From Candidatus Paracaedibacteraceae bacterium (GTDB lineage Bacteria; Pseudomonadota; Alphaproteobacteria; Paracaedibacterales; Paracaedibacteraceae): a stretch of 64,000 bases of DNA. The stretch is taken from positions 97,837 to 161,836 of the forward strand of contig JAIBEV010000165.1 in NCBI GenBank assembly GCA_019459505.1, read 5' to 3'. Position numbers and translations under genes: made by a program. The first letter of the stretch is position 1. Each line of letters starts with the position of its first letter. The notes beneath the pieces were generated by a model, which worked only from the letters and a program-made list of their open reading frames with translations, was not told the DNA's origin and did no database searches. Shown piece after piece: positions 36,359 to 45,130 of this stretch.

Positions 36359-36526
36359 CTAGGCTTCACCTTTATCTTGACCTTGCAGTTCCTCATCTTT
36401 TATACCATTTTTAAAGGCACGAATTCCCTTGCCGAGGTCGCCCATAACTTGGGGGAGCTTTCCTACACCAAAAACAACCAATACAATGAGCACTAACAGT
36501 GCTAAATGACCAAAACTGAATCCCAT
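36359..36526 (-). CDS. tatA: Sec-independent translocase subunit TatA (55 residues)
   Basis: A short gene translated from the minus strand. Membrane helix at 6-22 ([16 protein letters not shown]) then the family hallmark [20 protein letters not shown] and FKNGIKDEE. TatA polymerises to form the Tat pore. It completes a tatABC operon. The stop is three bases before tatB. Start ATG at 36524-36526; upstream spacer begins there. Confidence 0.93.
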   Translation of the reverse strand: MGFSFGHLALLVLIVLVVFGVGKLPQVMGDLGKGIRAFKNGIKDEELQGQDKGEA

Positions 36527-36971
36527 TTTATGCTCTTTTACTATTAATTCTTAAATAAACCTAATACATTCGGGGTAAAATTGCAAATTCATGCAATTTA
36601 GCAGTTTTTAAAACTAGACCGTTTTTTAATAAACTGCGAGATGTCGCAATTAAAAGGCCGACATTCTTTATAGACCTTAATGTTTATATTGTTTACACCA
36701 CTTAGTCTACTATTTTTTTATATAAAAATTCTCGCTCCTTACGCAGCCATAATTTGCCTTACAAAATTTTATAAGGAAGCTTTTTCGCTAAAGTAATTAA
36801 AATTTCTTATCCTTTTTGCCTCTCTCAATCCTAGGTTATAAAAAATATACCAACATCGAGCTCAAAAAAATTATTTTGAATAATTTGAAGTTACCTTTAG
36901 GAAGTTTTTATTAGGGCTATCTAGTTTATAACCCACTCCCCTATGCCACTCTCTTCGGGCGGATAATATAC
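36527..36971. other. Intergenic spacer, no gene seen
   Basis: 445-bp AT-rich spacer between the M50 protease gene and tatA. It must contain the tatABC promoter. No RNA gene, hairpin or remnant of scpA/scpB, which lie at this position in many alphaproteobacteria, could be recognised. Confidence 0.5.
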
Positions 36972-37622
36972 TTAGTGAATGCCAGCGGCAGCCAAAATAA
37001 GTCCAAAAACAAGGTTAATAAATGGCTTCAAAATAGCGGCCAATAAATTGAATCCAATTAAATTGGGCAGAAGTAACAACCCCAAAAGAATGAACATTCC
37101 ATAAGGCTCGGACCGGCTATACTGCTCAGCTAATTGACGAGGTAACAACCCATTTAAAATCCGTCCTCCATCGAGGGGTAAAATAGGCAAAAGATTAAAT
37201 ACGCCTAACACAATATTAATCATAACGGATCGAACGAGCACATCGTTTCCAAAGGTTTCCTGCGTCGGATTGATATGCAGCAACACGGCAGAAATAAAAG
37301 CAAGCAAGAAATTTACGCCTGGCCCTGCAAAAGCCACTAAAATTTCACCCAACCGGCGCGGCCGTAAATTAGAAAAATTGACAGGGACCGGCTTAGCATA
37401 GCCAAATAAAAATGGTGCATTAGTTAAATATAAAATCCCTGGTAATAAAACCGTTCCCATAAGGTCGATATGGGACAGTGGATTAAAAGTCATCCGTCCC
37501 ATCATTTCTGCTGTTCTATCACCGAACATTTTGGCCATAAAACCATGAGCAGCCTCATGAGTTGTCACCGCTAGAATTAAAGCAATTAAGGAGGCTAAAG
37601 CCACAATTGTATGCTCAGTCAT
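36972..37622 (-). CDS. Site-2 protease family membrane metallopeptidase (M50)
   Basis: 216 residues, about five membrane helices. The zinc site is H22-E23-A-A-H26 (THEAAHGFMAKMFGD) plus D151 in NLLPILPLDGGRILNGLLP, the intramembrane LDG motif. AFAGPGVNFLLAF is the conserved central loop. This is the small YwhC/Rip-like group without PDZ or CBS domains; substrates are unknown. It stands between the nagZ terminator and tatA as a single gene. Confidence 0.92.
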   Translation of the reverse strand: MTEHTIVALASLIALILAVTTHEAAHGFMAKMFGDRTAEMMGRMTFNPLSHIDLMGTVLLPGILYLTNAPFLFGYAKPVPVNFSNLRPRRLGEILVAFAGPGVNFLLAFISAVLLHINPTQETFGNDVLVRSVMINIVLGVFNLLPILPLDGGRILNGLLPRQLAEQYSRSEPYGMFILLGLLLLPNLIGFNLLAAILKPFINLVFGLILAAAGIH

Positions 37623-37666
37623 TCTCTCTCTACTTTCCCCAATCGAAACTTTTTTCTAAACCATTC

Positions 37667-37690
37667 AAAAAGGCACCTTTTTGATGCCTT
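37667..37690 (-). terminator. Rho-independent terminator of the argS-SPOR-nagZ operon
   Basis: On the minus strand AAGGCATC / GGTGCCTT (one G-T pair) with a five-A loop, followed by TTT. Between nagZ and the M50 gene. The plus strand also has a good T-run on its side. Confidence 0.7.
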
Positions 37691-37783
37691 GTTTTTTTCT
37701 AAGGCACTCTTAATGTCATAAAAATTCGCCCTAATCACTTGCCTAAAACGTAGGATTTTTAAATAAAATGGAGTATATTTTAG

Positions 37784-38860
37784 TTAAACAATCTGTTTTG
37801 CGCTTCCGCCCCAATAAGGCTTAAGATGATAATTTAACTGGGACCATAAGGTTTCATCATCTTCAGAGCGTAGCCTATGTCCAGACAATTTCGATGCCTT
37901 TAATCTATCATAACTTGTGGTGGATATAGATGTAAGCACTGCCGCTACATCCAACATTTCATCCATATTGCCGCTGCAGTGCAAAACAGCATCACAACCT
38001 GCCTGTAGCGACCGAATAGCACGATCACTCATGGAACCGCCTAAGGCCTTCATAGTCAAGCAATCAGAAACAAGGAACCCACGAAAGTCTATATACTTAC
38101 GAATCGTTTTATCAATAACAATATCAGATTGAGTTGCCGGCCGATGGCAATCCAGAGCTTCATAAACAATATGGGCGGTCATTCCCCAAGGTTGAGAAAA
38201 ATTTTCTTCATTGATAACCGCACAAACTTGCCGAAACACTAAGAAATCTGATTCTTCTAATTCTTTGAACGAGGCTGAAACAATTGGCAATTTTTCATGA
38301 CTATCAACCAAAGCTCGGCCATGGCCCGGGATGTGCTTAATAACAGGTATAACCCCTGCTCTTTGCAAACCGCGAATAACATAGGTAGCCAGGGTAGCCG
38401 TAATCTCAACATTTTCATGGAAAGCCCGATCCCCAATTACTTGATGAGCATTGGGCATTAATAAATCCATCACCGGGGCGCAATCTACATTAATGCCCAA
38501 CTCAAGCATCTCAATGCCGATCAGATAAGCATTGGCCTCTGCTGCCCAACACGCCAGGTTAAGGTCCTCATCAGCCAACTGCCCAATTACCCCTGCTGGT
38601 GGATATTGGCGCCAATGGATACTCCCTAAGCGAGCTACACGTCCACCCTCTTGGTCGATTAAAATAGGAACAAATTGATGAGAGACACAGGATCGTAGGT
38701 CATCTACCAACGCACGAATTTGATCTGGACTTTCACAATTTCGAGTAAATAAGATAAACCCAAGCGGCTGAACCCGAGAAAAAAACTCACGTTCAGATTG
38801 TAAGAGCTGAGTTCCATGACAACCAAAAATGACAGGCTTTGGGGCTGTATGCTTCATCAT
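37784..38860 (-). CDS. nagZ: Beta-N-acetylhexosaminidase NagZ (GH3)
   Basis: 358 residues. Cleaves GlcNAc from anhydro-MurNAc peptides in cell-wall recycling. LIDQEGGRVARL, VIKHIPGHGRALVDSHEKLP (the substrate-binding KH and the His/Asp dyad loop) and the nucleophile D266 in FLVSDCLTMKALGGS are all present. TIM-barrel only, normal for NagZ. Two Met codons at the start; either could be used. Third gene after argS and the SPOR protein. Confidence 0.95.
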   Translation of the reverse strand: MMKHTAPKPVIFGCHGTQLLQSEREFFSRVQPLGFILFTRNCESPDQIRALVDDLRSCVSHQFVPILIDQEGGRVARLGSIHWRQYPPAGVIGQLADEDLNLACWAAEANAYLIGIEMLELGINVDCAPVMDLLMPNAHQVIGDRAFHENVEITATLATYVIRGLQRAGVIPVIKHIPGHGRALVDSHEKLPIVSASFKELEESDFLVFRQVCAVINEENFSQPWGMTAHIVYEALDCHRPATQSDIVIDKTIRKYIDFRGFLVSDCLTMKALGGSMSDRAIRSLQAGCDAVLHCSGNMDEMLDVAAVLTSISTTSYDRLKASKLSGHRLRSEDDETLWSQLNYHLKPYWGGSAKQIV

Positions 38861-38914
38861 TTTTACTTTCTATTATAAATAATAAACTTTATTATTCGAC
38901 TTTGTAATCTATCA

Positions 38915-40342
38915 TTAAGCAGCAGATTTAACCACAATTCCATCCACACGGTGAATCTTCATTTTATTTTTAAATGTTGTTGCTGTATTTGCGGTGGAAA
39001 AAAAACCAACCATTAGCTTATAAACTGAATTACCGGTGACGGATGAAGTTGATTTTTGAATGATAAATTTTTTTCCTGAAAAAATCGTATTATCCAAGTT
39101 CTTCAAGCGTCGCACCTCTGTTTTTGCTTCCTTTTCACTTACAAATGAACCTAATTGAACTCGGTAAGCTCCCTCCACTGGCAAAACCTTTGGATTCTCT
39201 TTCTTAAGTTGTTTTTGATTAGATGGTTCCGCAGCAAAAGGTGAATCATTATTTAAAGATGCAAGTTTTAACTTGGTTGACCCTGTTTTTTCAACCAGGG
39301 TTGCTTCTGATGAAACAAGTTCATCCAACGGATCGATCTCTGCAGAGCTGGCTTCCCTTTGTTGAGAATGCTCAAAGCTTCCCCTCGGGTTAGTAACATC
39401 AGGTTGCTGAGCTATGCCAGCGGACGATAATGACTGCTGAGGAAGCGCCTGTTGATGGGAGGGCCCTCCATACTGGTGGTTATGATGTAGCATATGTTGC
39501 TCATACTGAGAGTCACGCGCTTGAGGATGAGCCATTGGCTGCAAAGGCTGTTGAGAATGGTACGGGGGTACAGAATGAGGTGCATACACTTGCTCTTGAG
39601 GGCTCGGATTTGGGGCAAATTGCTCCTGTTGATAGGCCGGACTCGGCGGAACAGATGGCATCATTCCTCCTGGTGCAGGGATATATACCGGCTGTCCATG
39701 GTGGGTTGATTGAGGAGCTGGTTGACCATAGTACGCTCCTGGATGCTCTGGGGCATACTGTGGTCTCATTTGATTTTGCTCTTGAGGAATATACCCTCCT
39801 TGCTGAGGACCATACATTGGTGGCCCATAACCTTGCTCTGGTAGAATTGGTTGTTCAGGCTGAGGAAGTAAACGCTCTGGCATTTGAGGCGCATGGGGAG
39901 CAATTCTTCCATAAATAAGTTTATCCTGATGGGGAATAGTGAGACCCCCTGGATTTTCCGGCCTCACTTTATAAGGAGATTCGTCCGCCATTAAAATAGG
40001 AGGAGCATCATTATAAGAGTGATTAAACCATCGATATCCGAACCATCCTAAAACAACAAGGATAATCAATAGACTGGTTAGAATAATAAAGTTTAAAGGA
40101 GATTGACGATCTTCCCAATCCGTATCTTGGGATTCCGAATCACGATCGTGATCACGCATAAAACGAAGCCGGTGAATTTGGTCATCACGATCCACCTGAC
40201 CAAAGGTTGCTCGTACTTCACCAAATCGAATATCTTGGGGGACAGGATGAGAGGGAGAAATGGTCTCCTGATCCGATCCTACCCCTAATTTTTGTTCTGC
40301 TCTGTCTTCAGATTCCTGCAGCTTACGAAAAAAAGGTGTCAT
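38915..40342 (-). CDS. SPOR-domain membrane protein
   Basis: 475 residues. Cytoplasmic N-terminal about 82 residues, one membrane helix (FIILTSLLIILVVLGWFGYR, about 85-105), then a long disordered periplasmic region very rich in Pro/Gln/His/Tyr (about 120-370). A SPOR domain at about 393-470 (YRVQLGSFVSEKEAKTEVRR ... YKLMVGFFSTANTATTFKNK) binds denuded septal glycan, so the protein likely acts at the division site. Start ATG overlaps the argS stop by one base (TAATG). Position after argS and before nagZ is conserved in alphaproteobacteria. Confidence 0.87.
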   Translation of the reverse strand: MTPFFRKLQESEDRAEQKLGVGSDQETISPSHPVPQDIRFGEVRATFGQVDRDDQIHRLRFMRDHDRDSESQDTDWEDRQSPLNFIILTSLLIILVVLGWFGYRWFNHSYNDAPPILMADESPYKVRPENPGGLTIPHQDKLIYGRIAPHAPQMPERLLPQPEQPILPEQGYGPPMYGPQQGGYIPQEQNQMRPQYAPEHPGAYYGQPAPQSTHHGQPVYIPAPGGMMPSVPPSPAYQQEQFAPNPSPQEQVYAPHSVPPYHSQQPLQPMAHPQARDSQYEQHMLHHNHQYGGPSHQQALPQQSLSSAGIAQQPDVTNPRGSFEHSQQREASSAEIDPLDELVSSEATLVEKTGSTKLKLASLNNDSPFAAEPSNQKQLKKENPKVLPVEGAYRVQLGSFVSEKEAKTEVRRLKNLDNTIFSGKKFIIQKSTSSVTGNSVYKLMVGFFSTANTATTFKNKMKIHRVDGIVVKSAA

Positions 40343-42084
40343 TAACGCATCTCCTCCACTGGATCAACACCAAGAACGGTCAATCCCTCTGCAATTACAG
40401 TCGCCACACATTGCACCAATGCTAATCGTGACAAGGTTGAATCCTTGTTTTCCGGATCAATAAATCTAAGATTAACATGATCCTTTCCTTTATTCCACAA
40501 AGCATGGAACGTTGATGCAACTTCATACAGATAATTGGCTACTCTGTGAGGTTCCCTGGATAAAGCAGCAATCTCTATTTGCTTTGACAACTGAGTCAAT
40601 ATTTTAATCATCGCTAACTCGGCTTCATCGGTCAAGGGGCTCATATCAACCTTAACAAAATCAAGGTTCCCAAACAACTCCCGACCATGACGTAATACTG
40701 ACTTAGCCCGCGCATGGGCATATTGTACATAAAAAACTGGATTATCCTTAGTTTGCTCAATAACTTTAGCAAAATCAAAATCAATTGTCATATCTTGATG
40801 CCGGGTCAACATAATAAAACGAGCCACATCTCGTCCGACGCGGTCGACAACATCCCGCAAACTCACAAAGTTCCCGGCCCGCTTAGACATCCGAACCGGC
40901 TCACCTTTTTCCATAAAGTTAACAAGCTGAGTGGTTTTAATATCAACCTCCCCTTTTCCTGCGGTTACAGCCTTGGCTGCAGCCTTAATCCGCTTCATAT
41001 AACCGGCATGATCTGCCCCGAAAATATCAATCATTTTAGTAAAGCCACGGCGGTATTTATCGTAGTGATAAGCAATGTCACCCGCAAAATAAGTCCAGCT
41101 GCCATTAGATTTTTGTAAAGGACGATCTACATCATCCCCGTACTGGGTCGCTCGGAATAAAAGCTGTGGTCTTGGCTCCCAATCCTCTACGTCATGCCCC
41201 TTTGGTTTTTCCAAAATACCTGTATAAATATCACCTTGTTCCTGGAGAAACTCAACAGCCTTTGTTACTCCTCCAGCTTCCAATAGGGCCCTTTCTGAGG
41301 TAAAGACATCCATCTTAACACCCAACGCTAAAAGGTCATCCTTAATAGAAACCATTATTTGGTCGATGGCAAACTTTCGGAAAAGATCCATCCATTCAGA
41401 TTCCGGAGCAGACAAAAATTTATCTGCATATGTGCTCTTAAGCATTTCAGCAATTTTTGCCAGGTACTCACCGGGGTACAGTCCTTCAAACCGTGATTCT
41501 TCTACAGTTTCTCCACAAGCTTGAAGATAGCGCAGATAAATTGAGCGCGCCAAAATATCAGTTTGTCCACCTGCATCATTAACATAATATTCACGAACAA
41601 CTTTATAACCGATTTTCTCTAATAAAGAGGCATTGGCATCACCAAATACAGCACCACGGCTATGACCAGTATGGAGAGGACCAGTCGGATTGGCAGAAAC
41701 GAACTCAACGTTGATTAATTCCCCTTGACCGTAATCAGAGGCCCCATAATTTTGAGGAGATAGTAAAATATCATTAAGTTGTTGGCGCCAAAAATCTTCT
41801 GATAAACTGAAATTGATAAATCCTGGTCCTGCCACCTCAACCTTAATGACATGATTGATCTTAGACAACTGTTGGCAGATTTTGTCCGCTAAAGCGCGCG
41901 GATGTGTGCCGGCAGTCTTGGCTAAAACCATCGCGGCATTGGTCGCTAAATCCCCATGAGATGAATCTTTTGGAGATTCAATAACAACACGTGAAAAATC
42001 CAATTCTGCTGGTAAATCGCCCTGGGATTTAAGGTGCTCTAGAATAGAGAGAATCTGCTGGTGAAAATGATTAAAGATATTCAT
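40342..42084 (-). CDS. argS: Arginyl-tRNA synthetase
   Basis: 580 residues, class I synthetase. The HIGH motif appears as HTGHSRGAVFGD within NPTGPLHTGH near residue 125; KMSKS is MSKRAGNFVSL. N-terminal additional domain (about 1-100) and C-terminal DALR anticodon domain ending in VDPVEEMR complete the usual architecture. First gene of the argS-SPOR-nagZ operon. Confidence 0.97.
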   Translation of the reverse strand: MNIFNHFHQQILSILEHLKSQGDLPAELDFSRVVIESPKDSSHGDLATNAAMVLAKTAGTHPRALADKICQQLSKINHVIKVEVAGPGFINFSLSEDFWRQQLNDILLSPQNYGASDYGQGELINVEFVSANPTGPLHTGHSRGAVFGDANASLLEKIGYKVVREYYVNDAGGQTDILARSIYLRYLQACGETVEESRFEGLYPGEYLAKIAEMLKSTYADKFLSAPESEWMDLFRKFAIDQIMVSIKDDLLALGVKMDVFTSERALLEAGGVTKAVEFLQEQGDIYTGILEKPKGHDVEDWEPRPQLLFRATQYGDDVDRPLQKSNGSWTYFAGDIAYHYDKYRRGFTKMIDIFGADHAGYMKRIKAAAKAVTAGKGEVDIKTTQLVNFMEKGEPVRMSKRAGNFVSLRDVVDRVGRDVARFIMLTRHQDMTIDFDFAKVIEQTKDNPVFYVQYAHARAKSVLRHGRELFGNLDFVKVDMSPLTDEAELAMIKILTQLSKQIEIAALSREPHRVANYLYEVASTFHALWNKGKDHVNLRFIDPENKDSTLSRLALVQCVATVIAEGLTVLGVDPVEEMR

Positions 42085-42262
42085 AATGTGCCATAAAATA
42101 GTTATTGAGATGCTTACATAATCATAACTAACGTGTATAGCATATCAATGACAAAATTTAGAGCATTTTATTACCCCTTATCCTTTCTTCATCAGAAAGT
42201 TACCATTTTTTAGTATTTTTCAGCTAAAATGGATATACAATCATAAAAGGAGAAATACCCTC

Positions 42263-43246
42263 ATGATAGAATACACCTTATTAGCTTTGGCCATTGTTAT
42301 CATCTTTTTTATTTCACAGGCCGCCCGTATTGTTCCACAAGGATATGAATTTACAATTGAACGTTTCGGCCGTTATACCCATACCCTAACCCCTGGTTTT
42401 CACTTAATTATCCCCTTAATTGATCGAGTGGGTGCCAAAGTTAACATGATGGAATCTGTCATGGACGTCCCTACCCAGGATGTCATTACCAAAGATAACG
42501 CCGCCGTTGCGGTGGACGGTATTATTTTTTATCAAGTCCTTGATGCGGCAAAATCGGCTTATGAAGTTGCCCGATTAGAGCACGCTATCTTAAACTTAAC
42601 CATGACAAATATCCGTACAGTGATGGGATCCATGGATCTGGATGAACTTTTATCAAACAGAGAAGTTATTAATGCTCGCTTACTTCAAGTCATTGATGAA
42701 GCAACCCATTCCTGGGGAACCAAGGTGACACGCGTCGAAATTAAAGATATTCGTCCCCCCCGGGATCTCATTGACTCAATGGCCCGTCAAATGAAAGCCG
42801 AACGAGAAAAACGGGCGATGATTTTAGAAGCAGAGGGAGAGCGCCAGTCAGCTATTCTAGCCGCAGAAGGCGATAAGCAAGCTAAAATTTTGAAAGCAGA
42901 AGGAAGCAAACAATCAATGATTCTGGAAGCGGAAGCACGCAAAGAATCAGCCCAAAGAGACGCAGAAGCCAGAGAAAGACTAGCTCAAGCTGAAGCATTA
43001 GCAACCACCGAAGTCTCAAAGGCAGTGAAGGATGGCTCAACACAAGCCATTAATTATTTTATTGCCCAAAAATATGTTGAGGCTTTTAAAGCGCTCGCAG
43101 AAAGTAATAACCAAAAATTAGTCTTAATGCCAATGGAAACCTCCAGCCTGGTTGGGACAATTTCTGGGATTGCAGAAATCGTCAAAGATAGCCTAGGTAG
43201 TAGCTCTTCGGACCCTAAAAGAATCAACAAAGGAAAAACCGAATGA
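42263..43246 (+). CDS. SPFH/band-7 membrane protein (stomatin/QmcA type)
   Basis: 327 residues. N-terminal membrane anchor (about 4-20), then the SPFH domain: VPQGYEFTIERFGRYTHTL, TPGFHLIIPLIDRV, DVPTQDVITKDNAAVAVDG. A long Ala/Glu/Lys helix with repeated ILxAEGxxQ units (about 185-255) is typical of paraslipins. These proteins form large membrane rings that organise proteases and lipids. A clear ribosome binding site (AAAAGGAG) precedes it. It overlaps the following nfeD gene by 4 bp, the standard pairing. Confidence 0.93.
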   Translation: MIEYTLLALAIVIIFFISQAARIVPQGYEFTIERFGRYTHTLTPGFHLIIPLIDRVGAKVNMMESVMDVPTQDVITKDNAAVAVDGIIFYQVLDAAKSAYEVARLEHAILNLTMTNIRTVMGSMDLDELLSNREVINARLLQVIDEATHSWGTKVTRVEIKDIRPPRDLIDSMARQMKAEREKRAMILEAEGERQSAILAAEGDKQAKILKAEGSKQSMILEAEARKESAQRDAEARERLAQAEALATTEVSKAVKDGSTQAINYFIAQKYVEAFKALAESNNQKLVLMPMETSSLVGTISGIAEIVKDSLGSSSSDPKRINKGKTE

Positions 43247-43704
43247 TAGACTTTCTTATGGTTGACTTAAGCTTATGGCACTGGTCCTTTTTAGGACTGG
43301 TGCTGCTAGGGGTCGAGGTCTTTATCCCGGGCAGCTTTTTAATCTGGATTGGATGTGCGGCTCTTCTGACAGCAATATTAACCTATCTGTTTAATTTTAT
43401 GTTTATAGGGCAAGTCATCAGCTTTGCCGTTTTATCAATACTCTGTGTAGCTGTGGGAGCACAGATTTATCGCAGCCGGAAAACCTCTCAAGAAAAAACA
43501 ACGCTTAACCGCAAAACAGAGCAAATGATGGGCATACGATTTAAACTCAGCGATCCTATTATTGATGGTGTTGGTCACACCACAATCGGAGATTCGCGGT
43601 GGCGTGTTATGGGGGAAGATTTACCCGCAGGTAGCGAAGTAAATGTTATGGATATTAAGGGAAATAGCCTGGTGATAGAGAAAGTTGACCCTTTAGCAAA
43701 GTAA
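43243..43704 (+). CDS. NfeD-like membrane protein
   Basis: 153 residues: about three membrane helices (SFLGLVLLGVEVFIPGSFLI; then two more to about 75) followed by a soluble OB-fold (about 95-150, GVGHTTIGDSRWRVMGEDLP and GSEVNVMDIKGNSLVIEKV). Partner of the SPFH protein encoded immediately upstream with an ATGA overlap. Confidence 0.9.
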   Translation: MIDFLMVDLSLWHWSFLGLVLLGVEVFIPGSFLIWIGCAALLTAILTYLFNFMFIGQVISFAVLSILCVAVGAQIYRSRKTSQEKTTLNRKTEQMMGIRFKLSDPIIDGVGHTTIGDSRWRVMGEDLPAGSEVNVMDIKGNSLVIEKVDPLAK

Positions 43705-43811
43705 GTGTTTATTTATTACCATTGAACGGTTACTCCCCCCGCCTTTAAATTAAAGAAGCTACAGATTTTTCATATATTTCAATAATCGTTACTTAATTAA
43801 GTAAATTTCCC

Positions 43812-43840
43812 TTGCACAGTGTTAATGAACTGTATTTAAT
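43812..43840 (+). promoter_or_regulatory. Candidate sigma-70 promoter of the RodZ-like gene
   Basis: TTGCAC at 43812-43817 and TTTAAT at 43835-43840 with a 17-bp spacer, 31 bp before the start codon. Confidence 0.4.
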
Positions 43841-43871
43841 AAAATAAGGTCAATTTCTTCTGAGTGTTGAT

Positions 43872-44762
43872 ATGAGCCAGAATACCGAAGCATTAAATAT
43901 GGATATGGACGAGGAATCAGTTTTTACGAAGGTGGGCATGCTCTTTAAAAATGCTCGTGAAAGTAAAAACTTAACAATTCTACAGGCATCCCAAGAGCTC
44001 CACATTAGGCAGTTATATATTGCGGCTATTGAGGCGGGTGACATATCTGCTCTGCCTGGCCACATTTACAAAATAGGATTTATCAAAACTTATGCCCGGT
44101 TTTTAAACCTGGACTCGACACAAATTTTAAAAGATTTAAATCTTCAAGAAGAAATTACGCCCAACTACTCAAGCTTTAACTTTTCCATTCCCCTCGAACA
44201 ACAAAAGCGTCCAACTCTAAAAATTATCCTGGGAGCGACGACTCTCTTATTTATTGGCAGCGTAATCTTGTATGTGTCCAATAACATGAGTTATGTTCAC
44301 GAAGAGGCAATAAGTGCGAAAGATGCTCTCGACAAAAACAGTGTAAGCAATCAGAGCTTTACACCTTCTACCTCTCAAAATTTACCAGCCTCCTCAGCGA
44401 CCTCAATAACACCTGATGAGACCACAACAACCATTTCAACGGCTCCTTCCCTTCCCTCTACTATTGAATCCCAAGACACCCCTGTCTTGCTTGAAGATGC
44501 AGCAGTCAAGGTTATCGCCATAAAAGATGCTTGGGTTCAAGTGACAGACGACACAGGTAAAGCCATATTTGTCCGTTTGATGCGTGCCGGAGAATCTTAT
44601 ACTGTTCCTACCACAGGTAAGCATCACCTTAATACGGGGAATGGAGCGGGCGTCAAGCTATCTATTGCTGACAAAACTTCCTCACCGCTTGGGGAAGAGG
44701 GTAAGGTTATGCGCGGAATTAGTCTTAATTTAGACGATGTTAAAAAAATCATCAAAGAGTAA
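43872..44762 (+). CDS. RodZ-like HTH membrane protein
   Basis: 296 residues. N-terminal Xre-type helix-turn-helix (about 17-85) with LTILQASQELHIRQLYIAAI, EAGDISALPGHIYKIGFIKT and YARFLNLD, the arrangement typical of RodZ. One membrane helix (about 117-137, LKIILGATTLLFIGSVILYV), a Ser/Thr linker, then a C-terminal DUF4115 beta domain from about 210 (VKVIAIKDAWVQVTDDTGKA ... GAGVKLSIADK). RodZ connects MreB to the cell-wall elongation machinery; mreB is not in the window. The linker of about 70 residues and normal length support an intact gene. Confidence 0.85.
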   Translation: MSQNTEALNMDMDEESVFTKVGMLFKNARESKNLTILQASQELHIRQLYIAAIEAGDISALPGHIYKIGFIKTYARFLNLDSTQILKDLNLQEEITPNYSSFNFSIPLEQQKRPTLKIILGATTLLFIGSVILYVSNNMSYVHEEAISAKDALDKNSVSNQSFTPSTSQNLPASSATSITPDETTTTISTAPSLPSTIESQDTPVLLEDAAVKVIAIKDAWVQVTDDTGKAIFVRLMRAGESYTVPTTGKHHLNTGNGAGVKLSIADKTSSPLGEEGKVMRGISLNLDDVKKIIKE

Positions 44763-45130
44763 GCGGGTGTCAGTGAGTGGGGGTGATGTTGCTGCGTAAG
44801 GGCTGTTTTCAGTGGTCTTTATGCTAAGCAGTATCCGCCGCCTAAGATATTGAACTCACCGGCCGAGTATTTCTTATTAGGCAAAATTTAAAGCCAATAG
44901 AAAAGATCTTCCTTCACCTCTTCTTTACTTTTTATTTTCTCACAATACAAAGAGCTTTCTTCTTCACCATTGGTAAATAAATTCAACTTAAACTAAGAGA
45001 ATTATGTTAAACATTATTATAATAATTTTTCACAATAGATTCTATAAATAATTTTTTTTCATAAACAATAAAGCATTTTCATGTTAAATTAATTATATAA
45101 GATGTCGAATCATTAAAATAATCATTTTTC
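44763..45130. other. Intergenic spacer, no gene seen
   Basis: The first 100 bp are G-rich, the rest strongly AT-rich, leading into the Fic gene. No terminator hairpin, RNA gene or conserved frame could be supported. Confidence 0.5.

Noticed and set aside
39430..39918. 162-codon frame antisense to the SPOR protein gene
   Set aside because: Antisense to the Pro/Gln-rich low-complexity linker, which rarely gives stops on the other strand; the SPOR gene is clearly the real one.
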